Shown piece after piece: positions 25,171 to 34,062 of a stretch of 64,000 bases of DNA; within the stretch, counting starts at the first letter, position 1; each line of letters starts with the position of its first letter. Made by a program: the position numbers and the translations under genes. Source of the stretch: Actinacidiphila acididurans (GTDB taxonomy: Bacteria > Actinomycetota > Actinomycetes > Streptomycetales > Streptomycetaceae); assembly GCF_016918855.1 (NCBI RefSeq), contig NZ_JADKYB010000017.1, forward strand, positions 62,001-126,000, written 5' to 3'. The notes beneath the pieces were generated by a model. The model worked only from the letters and a program-made list of their open reading frames with translations, did not search any database and was not told the origin of the DNA.

Positions 25171-26616
25171 TCACTTCTCGCCGAAGGGATCGAAGGCGCG
25201 GAACTCCTGGTCGGCCTCGTCCCGTTCGGCCTGCCGGTCGCGGCGCCGGGTGACGGCGGGCCGGGGGGCGTCCAGGCGGTGGTCCTCGCCGCGCCGGCCC
25301 AGCATCTCGGCGCCGGCGGCAAGCGAGGGCTCCCAGTCGAAGACCACGGCGTCCTCGTCGGGGCCGATGGCGACGCCGTCACCGGCCTTGGCACCGGCCT
25401 TCACCAACTCGTCCTCGACGCCCAGGCGGTTGAGCCGGTCGGCGAGGTAGCCGACGGCCTCGTCGTTGGCGAAGTCGGTCTGGCGGACCCAGCGTTCGGG
25501 CTTCTCGCCGCGGACCCGGAAGAACTCGCCCTCGTGGGTGACGGTGAAGCCCGCGTCGTCCACCGCCTGCGGCCGGATGACGATCCGGGTGGCCTGCTGC
25601 ACCGGCTGGGCGGCCCGGTGCTCGGCGACAATCCCGGCGAGCGCGTACGACAGCTCCTTGAGCCCCTCGTGGGAGACCGCGGACACCTCGAACACCCGGT
25701 AGCCGCGGGCCTCCAGGTCCGGCCGGATCAGCTCGGCCAGGTCGCGCCCGTCGGGCACGTCCACCTTGTTCAGGGCGACCAGCCGCGGCCGGTTCTCCAG
25801 CCCGGCGCCGTACGCCCGCAGTTCGGCCTCGATGACGTCGAGGTCGGTCACCGGGTCACGGTCGGCCTCCAGCGTCGCGGTGTCCAGCACGTGCACCAGC
25901 ACCGAGCAGCGCTCGACGTGCCGCAGGAACTCCAGGCCGAGCCCGCGGCCCTCGCTGGCGCCCGGGATGAGGCCCGGCACGTCGGCGATGGTGTAGACGG
26001 TCTCGCCCGCGGTCACCACGCCGAGGTTGGGCACCAGGGTGGTGAACGGGTAGTCGGCGATCTTCGGCTTGGCCGCGGACAGGACCGAGATCAGCGAGGA
26101 CTTGCCGGCGCTGGGATAGCCCACCAGCGCCACGTCGGCCACCGTCTTGAGCTCCAGCACCACTTCGCCGCCCTCGCCGGGCTCGCCGAGCAGAGCGAAG
26201 CCGGGCGCCTTGCGGCGCGCCGAGGCCAGCGCGGCGTTGCCGAGGCCCCCACGGCCGCCCTGGGCGGCGACGAAGGTGGTGCCCTGACCGATCAGGTCGG
26301 CCAGCACATTGCCGCGCTTGTCGAGGACCACGGTGCCGTCGGGCACCGGCAGCACCAGGTCGGTACCGTCCTTGCCGGAGCGGTGGCCGCCCTCGCCGGG
26401 CTTGCCGTTGGTGGCCTTGCGGTGCGGGCTGTGGTGGTACTCGAGCAGGGTGGTGACGTCCTGGTCGACGACCAGGATCACGTCGCCGCCGCGCCCGCCG
26501 TTGCCGCCGTCCGGGCCGCCGAGCGGCTTGAACTTCTCCCGGTGCACGGAGGCGCAGCCGTGGCCCCCGTTACCCGCGGCGACGTGCAGCTCGACGCGGT
26601 CCACGAAGGTGGTCAT
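25171..26616 (-). CDS. obgE: Obg-family GTPase
   Basis: A 481-residue essential GTPase that acts in late 50S assembly, and in streptomycetes also affects development. The glycine-rich Obg fold (FKPLGGPDGGNGGRGGDVIL) takes the first 160 residues. The G domain follows, with P-loop GYPSAGKSSL near 166-175, DVPGLI (G3) and NKVDV (G4). A C-terminal OCT domain and a 60-residue charged tail complete it. The ATG at 26616 has GGAGGAAGAG upstream. It follows rplU-rpmA, the classical gene order. Confidence 0.97.
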   Translation of the reverse strand: MTTFVDRVELHVAAGNGGHGCASVHREKFKPLGGPDGGNGGRGGDVILVVDQDVTTLLEYHHSPHRKATNGKPGEGGHRSGKDGTDLVLPVPDGTVVLDKRGNVLADLIGQGTTFVAAQGGRGGLGNAALASARRKAPGFALLGEPGEGGEVVLELKTVADVALVGYPSAGKSSLISVLSAAKPKIADYPFTTLVPNLGVVTAGETVYTIADVPGLIPGASEGRGLGLEFLRHVERCSVLVHVLDTATLEADRDPVTDLDVIEAELRAYGAGLENRPRLVALNKVDVPDGRDLAELIRPDLEARGYRVFEVSAVSHEGLKELSYALAGIVAEHRAAQPVQQATRIVIRPQAVDDAGFTVTHEGEFFRVRGEKPERWVRQTDFANDEAVGYLADRLNRLGVEDELVKAGAKAGDGVAIGPDEDAVVFDWEPSLAAGAEMLGRRGEDHRLDAPRPAVTRRRDRQAERDEADQEFRAFDPFGEK

Positions 26617-26709
26617 GGTGGCTCTTCCTCCAGATGCTCGGACAGATGCTGCTCAGGGCCGTCGCGCGGCGGCGGTCACGCGCGGCGGGCGGGTGCGGGT
26701 CGAACGAAC

Positions 26710-26755
26710 CGAGGGCGGCCCCGCGTCCCGTGGCCGGGAAGCGGGTCCGCCCTCG
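26710..26755 (-). terminator. Hairpin between rpmA and obgE
   Basis: CGAGGGCGG (26710-26718) pairs with CCGCCCTCG (26747-26755). The 28-nt loop can itself pair, and GGTTCGTTCG follows on the minus strand. It lies about 20 nt past the rpmA stop, so it may reduce transcription into obgE. Confidence 0.6.
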
Positions 26756-26776
26756 AAGAAGTCCCTGCGCCGCCGC

Positions 26777-27031
26777 TCAGGCCGCGGGAACGATGTTCAC
26801 GACGCGACGGCCGCGCTTCTTGCCGAACTCGACCGCACCGGCCGACAGGGCGAACAGAGTGTCGTCCTTGCCGATGCCGACGCCGGAGCCCGGGTGGAAG
26901 TGGGTGCCGCGCTGGCGGATGATGATCTCACCGGCGCTGACGACCTGACCGCCGAAGCGCTTCACGCCGAGCCGCTGAGCGTTGGAGTCACGGCCGTTCC
27001 GGGTGGACGACGCGCCCTTCTTGTGTGCCAT
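26777..27031 (-). CDS. rpmA: Ribosomal protein L27 (bL27)
   Basis: An 84-residue 50S protein whose N-terminus reaches the peptidyl-transferase centre. The sequence begins MAHKKGASSTRNGRDSNAQR, complete for the non-cleaved type, with FGGQVVSAGEIIIRQRGTHF following. The ATG at 27031 has AGGAGAG directly upstream. It lies 13 nt after rplU. Confidence 0.98.
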   Translation of the reverse strand: MAHKKGASSTRNGRDSNAQRLGVKRFGGQVVSAGEIIIRQRGTHFHPGSGVGIGKDDTLFALSAGAVEFGKKRGRRVVNIVPAA

Positions 27032-27044
27032 CTCTCCTCAGTCC

Positions 27045-27365
27045 TTACTTCGCCGCAACCGGGATGTCGGTGATCTTCAGCGCCGTGTACTGCTGGCGGT
27101 GGCCCTGGCGCCGGCGGTAGCCGGTCTTGTTCTTGTACCGCAGGATGTCGATCTTCTGGCCCTTGTGGTGGTCGACGATCTCCGCCTCCACCTTGATGCC
27201 GGCCAGCACCCACGGGTCGCTGGTGACGGCCTCGCCGTCCACGACGAGCAGCGTCGAGAGCTCGACCGTGTCGCCGACCTTGCCGGTGGAAATCTTGTCT
27301 ACCTCGACGATGTCACCGACGGCCACCTTGTGCTGGCGCCCGCCGCTGCGCACGATCGCGTACAC
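27045..27365 (-). CDS. rplU: Ribosomal protein L21 (bL21)
   Basis: A 106-residue 50S protein that binds 23S rRNA near L20. It begins MYAIVRSGGRQHKVAVGDIV and ends with the L21 signature region IDILRYKNKTGYRRRQGHRQ. The start is GTG at 27365. It heads the rplU-rpmA-obgE unit behind a strong promoter and a structured leader of about 120 nt. Confidence 0.98.
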   Translation of the reverse strand: MYAIVRSGGRQHKVAVGDIVEVDKISTGKVGDTVELSTLLVVDGEAVTSDPWVLAGIKVEAEIVDHHKGQKIDILRYKNKTGYRRRQGHRQQYTALKITDIPVAAK

Positions 27366-27486
27366 GCGGAACTCACTCTCTGCTCGATTCGGACCCCGGA
27401 TGCCAGCCGCCCCAGTGACGCTCGGGAGGCCTCTCCCGGCGGACCGCCGGGAGGAAGGTGCTCAGGGGTAGGCGTACAAACGCCGA
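27366..27486 (-). promoter_or_regulatory. Structured 5' leader of rplU
   Basis: The predicted 120-nt untranslated leader holds two strong hairpins: GGCG-TTTGTA-CGCC (27484-27471) and an inverted repeat CTCCCGGC.../...GCCGGGAG (27453-27433). A CTCCCG sequence further down could compete with the second. Autoregulation by L21, as in other L21 leaders, is possible but not shown. Confidence 0.5.
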
Positions 27487-27492
27487 AGGTCA

Positions 27493-27521
27493 AGGTTACG
27501 GAGTGCCCTCGACCGGGTCAA
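27493..27521 (-). promoter_or_regulatory. Strong housekeeping promoter of rplU-rpmA-obgE
   Basis: On the minus strand: -35 TTGACC (27521-27516), a 17-bp spacer, and -10 TAACCT (27498-27493). This is close to the streptomycete HrdB consensus. The predicted start is about 27486. A second TTGACC lies just downstream, but its -10 is poor. Confidence 0.8.
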
Positions 27522-27571
27522 ATTCGCCCGGGCGGGCGGCTCGCAGGCCGCTCACCCGGGCGAATCCGGTG

Positions 27572-30500
27572 TCACTCTGCGGACGCGGCCGCCTTCTTGG
27601 CGGTGGTCTTCTTCGCCGCCGTCTTCTTGGTGGCCGTCTTCTTCGCCGCGGTCTTCTTGGCGGCGGTCTTCTTGGCGGTCACCTTCTTCGCCGTCTTCTT
27701 GGCCGGCGTCTTCTTCGCCGCGGAGGTACGGGCGGCCCGCTTCCTGGGCTCCGCGCCTTCCTCGGCCTCGCCGTCCCCGGTGACCGCGGCCTCGGGTGCC
27801 TCCCCGGACGCCGTGTTGGGCACCACGACGACCGCCGCGTCCTCACCGGCCGGGGCGACCGTACGGGTGGCACGGCGCCGGGTACGGGCCGGCGGCGCGG
27901 TCGAGACCTCGGGCTCCGGCTCGGCAGCCGCGGCCGGGCGCTCCGGGGCGACGACCACGACCGTCGCCTCCTCGGCGGCCGACGGCGCCCCGGCGGGCGC
28001 GGTGGCCTTACGGGTCGCGCGGCGGCGGGTACGGGCCGGCGGCTCGGTGGAGACCTCCGGCTCGGGCACCACGACCGGCTCGCTGACCGGCACGACCACC
28101 ACCGCGGCCTCCTGCTCGCGGTCGGCGGCGGCGGGCGCGCCCGCGGGCGCGGTCGCCTTGCGGCTGCCGCGCCGGCGCCGGCCGCGCGTGCTCGCCGCGG
28201 CGGCCTCGGCCTCGGCGGCGGTGCCGAACCACTCCTCCTCCGGGTCGCCGACCGAGGGCACCAGGTCCGACTCGCCGACCTCGATCGGCTCCAGCTCCGG
28301 CAGCTCCTCGAGCTCGCCCCCGGCGGCCTCAACGGCCTCCTCGGAGCCCGCCACGGCAGGCTCCGGGCCGGTCCCGGCCACGGGCTCCAGCACGTGCTCG
28401 TGCTCGTGGTCCGGCTCGCCGGCCCCGGCGCCGCGGCGGCGCTTGCGCTTGCCCCCGCCGCCGACGGTCGTGGCCTGGTCCATGTGGACGATCACGCCGC
28501 GGCCGTTGCAGTGCACGCAGGTCTCGGAGAAGGACTCCAGCAGCCCCTGGCCGACCCGCTTGCGGGTCATCTGCACCAGGCCCAGCGAGGTGACCTCGGC
28601 CACCTGGTGCTTGGTGCGGTCCCGGCCCAGGCACTCCAGCAGCCGGCGCATCACCAGGTCGCGGTTGGACTCCAGCACCATGTCGATGAAGTCGATCACC
28701 ACGATGCCGCCGAGGTCCCGCAGCCTCAGCTGCCGGACGATCTCCTCGGCCGCCTCCAGGTTGTTGCGGGTGACGGTCTCCTCGAGGTTGCCGCCCTGCC
28801 CGGTGAACTTCCCGGTGTTGACGTCGATGACGACCATGGCCTCGGTCTTGTCGATCACCAGCGACCCGCCGGAGGGCAGCCAGACCTTGCGGTCCAGCGC
28901 CTTCAGCAACTGCTCGTCGATCCGGTAGGTGGCGAACACGTCGACGTCGGAGTTCCACCGCGACAGCCGCTCCACCAGGTCGGGCGCGACGTGCGAGACG
29001 TACTCGTGGACGGTGTTCCACGCGTCGTCGCCGCTGACGATGACCTTGGAGAAGTCCTCGTTGAAGATGTCGCGGACCACCCGCACGGTCATGTCCGGCT
29101 CGCCGTACAGCAGCGTCGGCGCGTTGCCGGTCCTGGCCTTCTTCTGGATGTCCGCCCACTGCGCCTGGAGCCGCTCGACGTCGCGGCGCAGCTCATCCTC
29201 GCTGGCGCCCTCGGCCGCGGTGCGCACGATGACGCCCGCGTCCTCGGGGACGATCTTCTTCAGAATGGTCTTCAGCCGGGCCCGCTCGGTGTCGGGCAGC
29301 TTGCGGCTGATGCCGGTCATCGAGCCCTCGGGCACGTACACCAGGTAACGGCCGGGCAGCGAGACCTGGCTGGTCAGCCGGGCGCCCTTGTGGCCGATCG
29401 GGTCCTTGGTGACCTGCACCAGCACCGACTGGCCGGACTTGAGCGCGGTCTCGATCCGGCGCGGCCCGCCGGACAGGCCCAGCGCCTCGAAGTTGACCTC
29501 ACCGGCGTAGAGCACCGCGTTGCGGCCCTTGCCGATGTCGACGAAGGCGGCCTCCATGGACGGCAGCACGTTCTGCACCTTGCCCAGGTACACGTTGCCG
29601 ACGTAGGAGGTGGCCTGCTCCTTGTTGACGTAGTGCTCGACGAGGACGTTGTCCTCCAGCACGCCGATCTGGGTGCGCTCGCCGTTCTGCCGCACCACCA
29701 TGACCCGCTCGACCGCCTCGCGGCGGGCCAGGAACTCGGCCTCGGTGATGATCGGCACCCGGCGGCGGCCCTGCTCGCGGCCCTCGCGGCGGCGCTGCTT
29801 CTTGGCCTCCAGGCGGGTGGAGCCCTTGATGGACTGCACCTCGTCGACGCTGGTGCCCTCGGTGCGCGGGCGCGGCTCGCGGACCTTCACGACGGTGCGC
29901 TCCGGGTCGTCGCCGGACGTCTCCTCGGCCGCGGCCTCGGTGCCCCGGCGGCGACGACGGCGCCGGCGCCGGCTGCTGCTGGTGCCGGAGACGTCCGTGT
30001 CCTCGTCCTCGGCGCCTTCCTCGGCCTCGGGCTCGCCCTCGTCCTCGTCGTGGTCCTGGTCGGTCTCGTCCTCGGCTGCGCTCTCGCCGGCCTCGGCGGC
30101 GTCACCCCGGCGCCGGCGGCGGCCACCGCGGCGACGGCGGCGCGAAGGACGCTCGCCGCCCTCGCCCTCGTCGGCCTCCTCGACCTCGCCCTCGGCCTCC
30201 GTCTCCGCCTCGGTCTCGAGGTCGGCCGCGGACTCGGTCTCCGGCTCGTCGGCGGCGGTCACGGCGGCGTACGGCTCGCCCGGGCCGCGGCGGCGACGGC
30301 GCCGCCGCGAGGGGCGCTCCTCCTCCGCCTCTTCCTCGTGCTCGGCCTGGTCGCCCTGCACGGCGCGGTCCTCGGGCTCTTCCGCGGCAGGCTTCGGGGG
30401 GGCCGGGGCCTGGAACACCGGCGCCTGGAAGACGGCCATCGCCGGGCGTACGGCACGCCGCCGGCCCCGGGCCGGCGCCTCCGTGACCGCCTCTTCGGCG

Positions 30501-32131
30501 GCGACGTCCTCGGTGCGGACCTCGATCACCACGGACTGCGCGGGGATCCCGAAGGCGAGGGCCACCGCGGCCACGGCCTCGGCGGTCGCCTGCTCCAGGG
30601 TGTCGCCGTAGCCGCGGATCTCGTGCGCGTCGTCGACCTCGACCAGCCAGCCGCCGTCCTCGGTGCGCGCGGCACCGGTGTACGCGTGCACGCTCTCGTC
30701 CCTGGGCGCGAGCGCACCGGGCTTGAGCCGCCGCGAGCCCTCGCCCGCGGAGCCCGCGGAGAACGTCGGCACCGCCGCGCCCTTCCGCGCCCCGGCGCCC
30801 GCGGCCTGCGCCTGCTCGGCCTCGGCTGCGGTCGTCCTGCGCGTCACCCGACGCCGCTTGGACGCGGGCGCCTCCTCGGCGGCGGGCTGCTCGGCGACCG
30901 GAGCCTGTACGGCCTCGGTGGCCTCCGCGGCCGGCGGCGGTCCGGCGGGCGCGCTGGCCTTGCGGGTCGCCCGGCGACGGGTACGGGCCGGCGCGGCCTC
31001 CGCCGGCTCCTCGGCGACGGGCTCGGCCACGGGGGCCTGCGCCGCGGTCCCGGCGGGCGCTCCGGCCGCCACGACGACCTCGGCCTCCGCCGGGGCACCG
31101 GCCGGCGCGGTCGCCTTGCGGGTCGCCCGGCGACGGGTACGGCCCGGCGTCTCCTCGGCGGCGGGCTCGGCGACAGCGGCTTCGGCAACCGGCTCGGCGG
31201 GCGCGGCCTCCACGACCGCCTCCGCCGGGGCACCGGCCGGAGCCGTGGCCTTACGGGTGGCCCGGCGCCGCTTGGACGCGGCCTCTTCGGCGGCGGGCGG
31301 CTCCTCGGCCGCCGCGACTGCGGCGGGTTCGGCCTCGGCGGCGGGCGCGGTGGCCTTGCGGGTCGCGCGACGGCGGGTACGGGCCGGCGCGGCGGACTCG
31401 CCCTCGGCGGCAACGGTCTCACCGACGGGTTCGGCGGCGGCGGCCGCGTCGGCCGCGTCGGCCTCCGCCGTTGCGGCGGCGGGCTCGGCAGCCGTGGCCT
31501 TACGGGTCGTGCGGCGCCGCGGGCGCGCGGCGGGTTCGGCTTCGGCGGTGTCGCCACCGGCCTGCGCGGGCGCGGCCTCAGCGGCGGCTGTTTCCGCCTC
31601 GGCGGCAGGCGCGGTCGCCTTGCGGGTCGCCCTGCGGCGGGTACGGGCCGGCGCCGCGGACTCGCCCTCGGCGGCCTGCGCGGAACCGGCATCGGTCGCG
31701 CCGCCCTCCGGGGCGGCGGCAGGAGCCTCGGCGGCGGGCTCGGCAGCAGCGGCCGTCGCCTTACGTGTGGTCCGGCGGCGCTTGGGCACGGCCTCTTCCG
31801 CGGCGGGTGCGTCCTCGGCAGCGGCGGCCGACTGGTCGGCGTCGCCCTGCGCGGCGGGCGCGGTGGCCTTACGGGTCGCGCGGCGGCGGGTACGGGCCGG
31901 CGCCGCGGGCTCGCCCTCGGCGGCCTCGGCGCCGCCCTCGCCGGGCTGCGCGGACGCCGGTGCGGCGCCGTCGGCGGCCGCGTCCGTCGCGGCCGGGGGT
32001 CCCGCCGGGCGGGAGGCGGCGCGACGTCGGCGGCGCGGGGCCGCGGTCTCGTCGGCGGCCTGGGCGCCGGCGGTCTCGTTGTCGGTGGTGCCGGGGTTCA
32101 CTTCCGGCACGGTCGGTTCGGTCTCGGGCAT
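27572..32131 (-). CDS. rne: RNase E/G family endoribonuclease with long repetitive arms
   Basis: A 1519-residue endoribonuclease for mRNA decay and rRNA/tRNA processing. The core lies centrally: an S1 domain (YVGNVYLGKVQNVLPSMEAA), the RNase E/G fold, catalytic Asp in VVIDVNTG and VIDFIDM, and the Zn-link CVHCNGRG. The N-terminal arm (about 600 residues) and the C-terminal arm carry about 13 copies of a basic block like ARTRRRATRKATAPA in Ala/Glu-rich sequence. The C-terminus is Lys-rich AAKKT repeats. It is longer than the E. coli enzyme (1061) and, from memory, the S. coelicolor one (about 1340). The ATG at 32131 has GGAGCA upstream. The 219 nt before it show no gene. Confidence 0.96.
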   Translation of the reverse strand: MPETEPTVPEVNPGTTDNETAGAQAADETAAPRRRRRAASRPAGPPAATDAAADGAAPASAQPGEGGAEAAEGEPAAPARTRRRATRKATAPAAQGDADQSAAAAEDAPAAEEAVPKRRRTTRKATAAAAEPAAEAPAAAPEGGATDAGSAQAAEGESAAPARTRRRATRKATAPAAEAETAAAEAAPAQAGGDTAEAEPAARPRRRTTRKATAAEPAAATAEADAADAAAAAEPVGETVAAEGESAAPARTRRRATRKATAPAAEAEPAAVAAAEEPPAAEEAASKRRRATRKATAPAGAPAEAVVEAAPAEPVAEAAVAEPAAEETPGRTRRRATRKATAPAGAPAEAEVVVAAGAPAGTAAQAPVAEPVAEEPAEAAPARTRRRATRKASAPAGPPPAAEATEAVQAPVAEQPAAEEAPASKRRRVTRRTTAAEAEQAQAAGAGARKGAAVPTFSAGSAGEGSRRLKPGALAPRDESVHAYTGAARTEDGGWLVEVDDAHEIRGYGDTLEQATAEAVAAVALAFGIPAQSVVIEVRTEDVAAEEAVTEAPARGRRRAVRPAMAVFQAPVFQAPAPPKPAAEEPEDRAVQGDQAEHEEEAEEERPSRRRRRRRGPGEPYAAVTAADEPETESAADLETEAETEAEGEVEEADEGEGGERPSRRRRRGGRRRRRGDAAEAGESAAEDETDQDHDEDEGEPEAEEGAEDEDTDVSGTSSSRRRRRRRRRGTEAAAEETSGDDPERTVVKVREPRPRTEGTSVDEVQSIKGSTRLEAKKQRRREGREQGRRRVPIITEAEFLARREAVERVMVVRQNGERTQIGVLEDNVLVEHYVNKEQATSYVGNVYLGKVQNVLPSMEAAFVDIGKGRNAVLYAGEVNFEALGLSGGPRRIETALKSGQSVLVQVTKDPIGHKGARLTSQVSLPGRYLVYVPEGSMTGISRKLPDTERARLKTILKKIVPEDAGVIVRTAAEGASEDELRRDVERLQAQWADIQKKARTGNAPTLLYGEPDMTVRVVRDIFNEDFSKVIVSGDDAWNTVHEYVSHVAPDLVERLSRWNSDVDVFATYRIDEQLLKALDRKVWLPSGGSLVIDKTEAMVVIDVNTGKFTGQGGNLEETVTRNNLEAAEEIVRQLRLRDLGGIVVIDFIDMVLESNRDLVMRRLLECLGRDRTKHQVAEVTSLGLVQMTRKRVGQGLLESFSETCVHCNGRGVIVHMDQATTVGGGGKRKRRRGAGAGEPDHEHEHVLEPVAGTGPEPAVAGSEEAVEAAGGELEELPELEPIEVGESDLVPSVGDPEEEWFGTAAEAEAAAASTRGRRRRGSRKATAPAGAPAAADREQEAAVVVVPVSEPVVVPEPEVSTEPPARTRRRATRKATAPAGAPSAAEEATVVVVAPERPAAAAEPEPEVSTAPPARTRRRATRTVAPAGEDAAVVVVPNTASGEAPEAAVTGDGEAEEGAEPRKRAARTSAAKKTPAKKTAKKVTAKKTAAKKTAAKKTATKKTAAKKTTAKKAAASAE

Positions 32132-32350
32132 TCGGGCATTGCTCCCGTCATGCTCCCGGGCGCCGTGCCGTGGACCGGCGGGGGTCTGCCGCTTGGTACG
32201 CGGAACCGCCCTCCGGGGGCGCGGGCGCCGCACGGGAGCTGCTGTGTCGCTCGCCGGCCCGCCCATCGGGGGCCGGCGAAAGTCTCATGTGGTCAGCGGC
32301 GCCGGGCCCGGGTGGCTCCCGGTCTCGTCGGCACCGCGTCGACGTCGTAC

Positions 32351-33103
32351 CTAGGCGGAACCGGCCGGCACCGCCACGGCGTCGCGGTCGGCCGCGAGCG
32401 GGTCGGTGACCGTACCGGACTCCTCGTCGAGCGGCCCCTGCGCCAGCCTGGTCACCGCTGCGGGGACCGGCGGCGCGAGGTCGGCCGCGATCTGGAGGCC
32501 GGACAGTACGTCGTCGGGTCGTACGGCAGGTGTCAGATGCCGCACAACCAGCCGCAGTATCGCACAGGCGCGGTCGTGCGGCCTATCGGCATCATTGTGC
32601 ACTGCGTCCGTGTCCACGACCTCCAGCCGCGTCACTGCGGCCCGGCAGTCGAAGGTGCGGACGCCGTTCTTGGTGTCGCGCTGTACTTCCACGGTGTCGG
32701 CGGCGAGGAACACGGCGGCCGCCCGGCGCACGTCCTGCGGCTCGACCCCGTCCAGCCGGAGCTGCCACACGGACGCCTCGAGGCGTTCGGCGAGTCCGGG
32801 GGTGCGGACCTCGACGGCCTCGACGACGTCCAGCCCCGCGGGCAGCGACGCGTCCAGCAGAGCCCGCAGCGGCTCCGGGTCGCGCGCCTTGGCGAGCGCG
32901 ATCTCCAGATACTCCGCCTCACTGCCGACGCCGGTGGGTGCGGCGCCCGCGTACGACACCTTGGGGTGAGGGGTGAAGCCGGCCGAGTAGGCCATCGGCA
33001 CCTCGGCGCGGCGCAGTGCCCGCTCGAAGGCGCGCTGGAAGTCGCGGTGGCTGGTGAACCGGAGGCGGCCGCGCTTGGTGTACCGCAGGCGGATGCGCTG
33101 CAC
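32351..33103 (-). CDS. TIGR03936/DUF2344 radical-SAM-associated protein
   Basis: A 250-residue protein of the family found beside the TIGR03960 radical SAM gene. It opens VQRIRLRYTKRGRLRFTSHR, followed by DFQRAFERALRRAEVPMAYS and AGFTPHPKVSYAGAAPTG. The function is not established; the pair is thought to act on RNA or protein. I list the GTG at 33103. The frame is open upstream for 14 more codons (LGKRQPEGPPPAPA) to a CTG at 33145 that has AAGGA about ten nt before it. As I recall, homologues begin MGKRQPEG, so the CTG may be the true start. Confidence 0.88.
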   Translation of the reverse strand: MQRIRLRYTKRGRLRFTSHRDFQRAFERALRRAEVPMAYSAGFTPHPKVSYAGAAPTGVGSEAEYLEIALAKARDPEPLRALLDASLPAGLDVVEAVEVRTPGLAERLEASVWQLRLDGVEPQDVRRAAAVFLAADTVEVQRDTKNGVRTFDCRAAVTRLEVVDTDAVHNDADRPHDRACAILRLVVRHLTPAVRPDDVLSGLQIAADLAPPVPAAVTRLAQGPLDEESGTVTDPLAADRDAVAVPAGSA

Positions 33104-34062
33104 CGCGGGTGCGGGCGGGGGGCCTTCGGGCTGTCGCTTGCCCAGTGTCGTTCAGTCCTTCTCGTCGTGTGCTGCTGGTCGTGGCGGTCGCCGTTGCCGG
33201 CGCTGGCGTGACGGCCGGTGCCACGGCGGCACTTCCACAAGTTGCTTCCCGGTGCGGCCCGGTCCGTACGTATACAAGGTTACGCCGCGTGCCCCGTCCT
33301 TCGCGCCGCCCGTACCGCCCCTGTGGACAACCTGCCGGACGCGGCGGGCACGACGACCGGCCCGCCGACCGGGCGAGGACACCGGGAGCGGGCATGCGGA
33401 ACCGTTCATCGGCGGTACGTGGTGGACACACCGATGTTTTTACGCCAGGACACCTGTCCGGTTATTCGGTTTCCCCGATTTCCGGGTTTTCCGCACCCGT
33501 CGGAATTGAGCGGCGGACGGACCCCGATTACCGGGAACCGCCGGCCGCCGAAAGCGGGGGTCCGCCGCGGACCGGCCCCGGAGGAAGGGGGCGGAGCCGG
33601 ACCGCGGCGGAGCACAGGGGTGCGCCAAAGCGCCCTGGGTGACGGCTCGTTCAGCTACGGGACCGGCGCGCGGGGCCGAGTGTCTGCGCCCGGGTCGAGG
33701 GCGCACTGTTGCACACAGTGAAAGCCGCGGCAGTGCCGGCGGCAGGGAATCGTACAAGTTTCATTCATGGCCCCCGTACGGAACGACGATCCGGGGTGCC
33801 GGACCCACCCCGAAGCCGCTCACCGTTCCCACTGCTCTCATTGAAGCACAGGAGCAGCATCGTTACGGGTAAAAAGTGAATGCACATTTCCGGAGCCGGA
33901 TATTCCGCACGCCATACCAGAAGGATCCGGAACAACCCAGAGAAATCAGCACCCGGCGGAAGTCACGGACACCCGCACGCACGCCGGCGCCCCGGCCCGT
34001 ACCGGGCACGAGGGCGCGCAGGCAGTCCCGTCGCGCCGGTGCCCGGTACCGGGTGGAGGTGA
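33104..34062. other. 959-nt intergenic region without a convincing gene
   Basis: The region lies between the DUF2344 gene and the stop of the radical SAM gene, both on the minus strand. Its GC content falls locally (about 33430-33500 and 33770-33930). It contains an inverted repeat CACTGT-TGCAC-ACAGTG at 33704-33720. A 25-codon frame at 33768-33845 (+), starting MAPVRNDDPG and rich in Cys/His, has no ribosome site. Several longer frames lack third-position GC bias and look random. The end nearest the radical SAM gene holds a large hairpin (separate entry). The promoter of the DUF2344-rne side must lie in the left part. Confidence 0.6.
33996..34053 (-). terminator. Large hairpin after the B12-radical SAM gene
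   Basis: CCCGTACCGGGCAC (33996-34009) pairs with GTGCCCGGTACCGGG (34039-34053) with one bulged base. The loop has its own GGCGCG/CGCGCC stem. It starts ten nt after the stop of the minus-strand gene. No U-tract is present. Confidence 0.55.

Noticed and set aside
30760..32060. Repeated DNA resembling a repeat array
   Set aside because: The periodic blocks encode the in-frame basic repeat of RNase E; spacing is irregular and there are no unique spacers, so it is not CRISPR.
27458..33211. 1917-codon open frame on the plus strand
   Set aside because: Antisense to the RNase E gene; its Gly/Arg/Leu composition mirrors the repetitive arms. No homology and no ribosome site.
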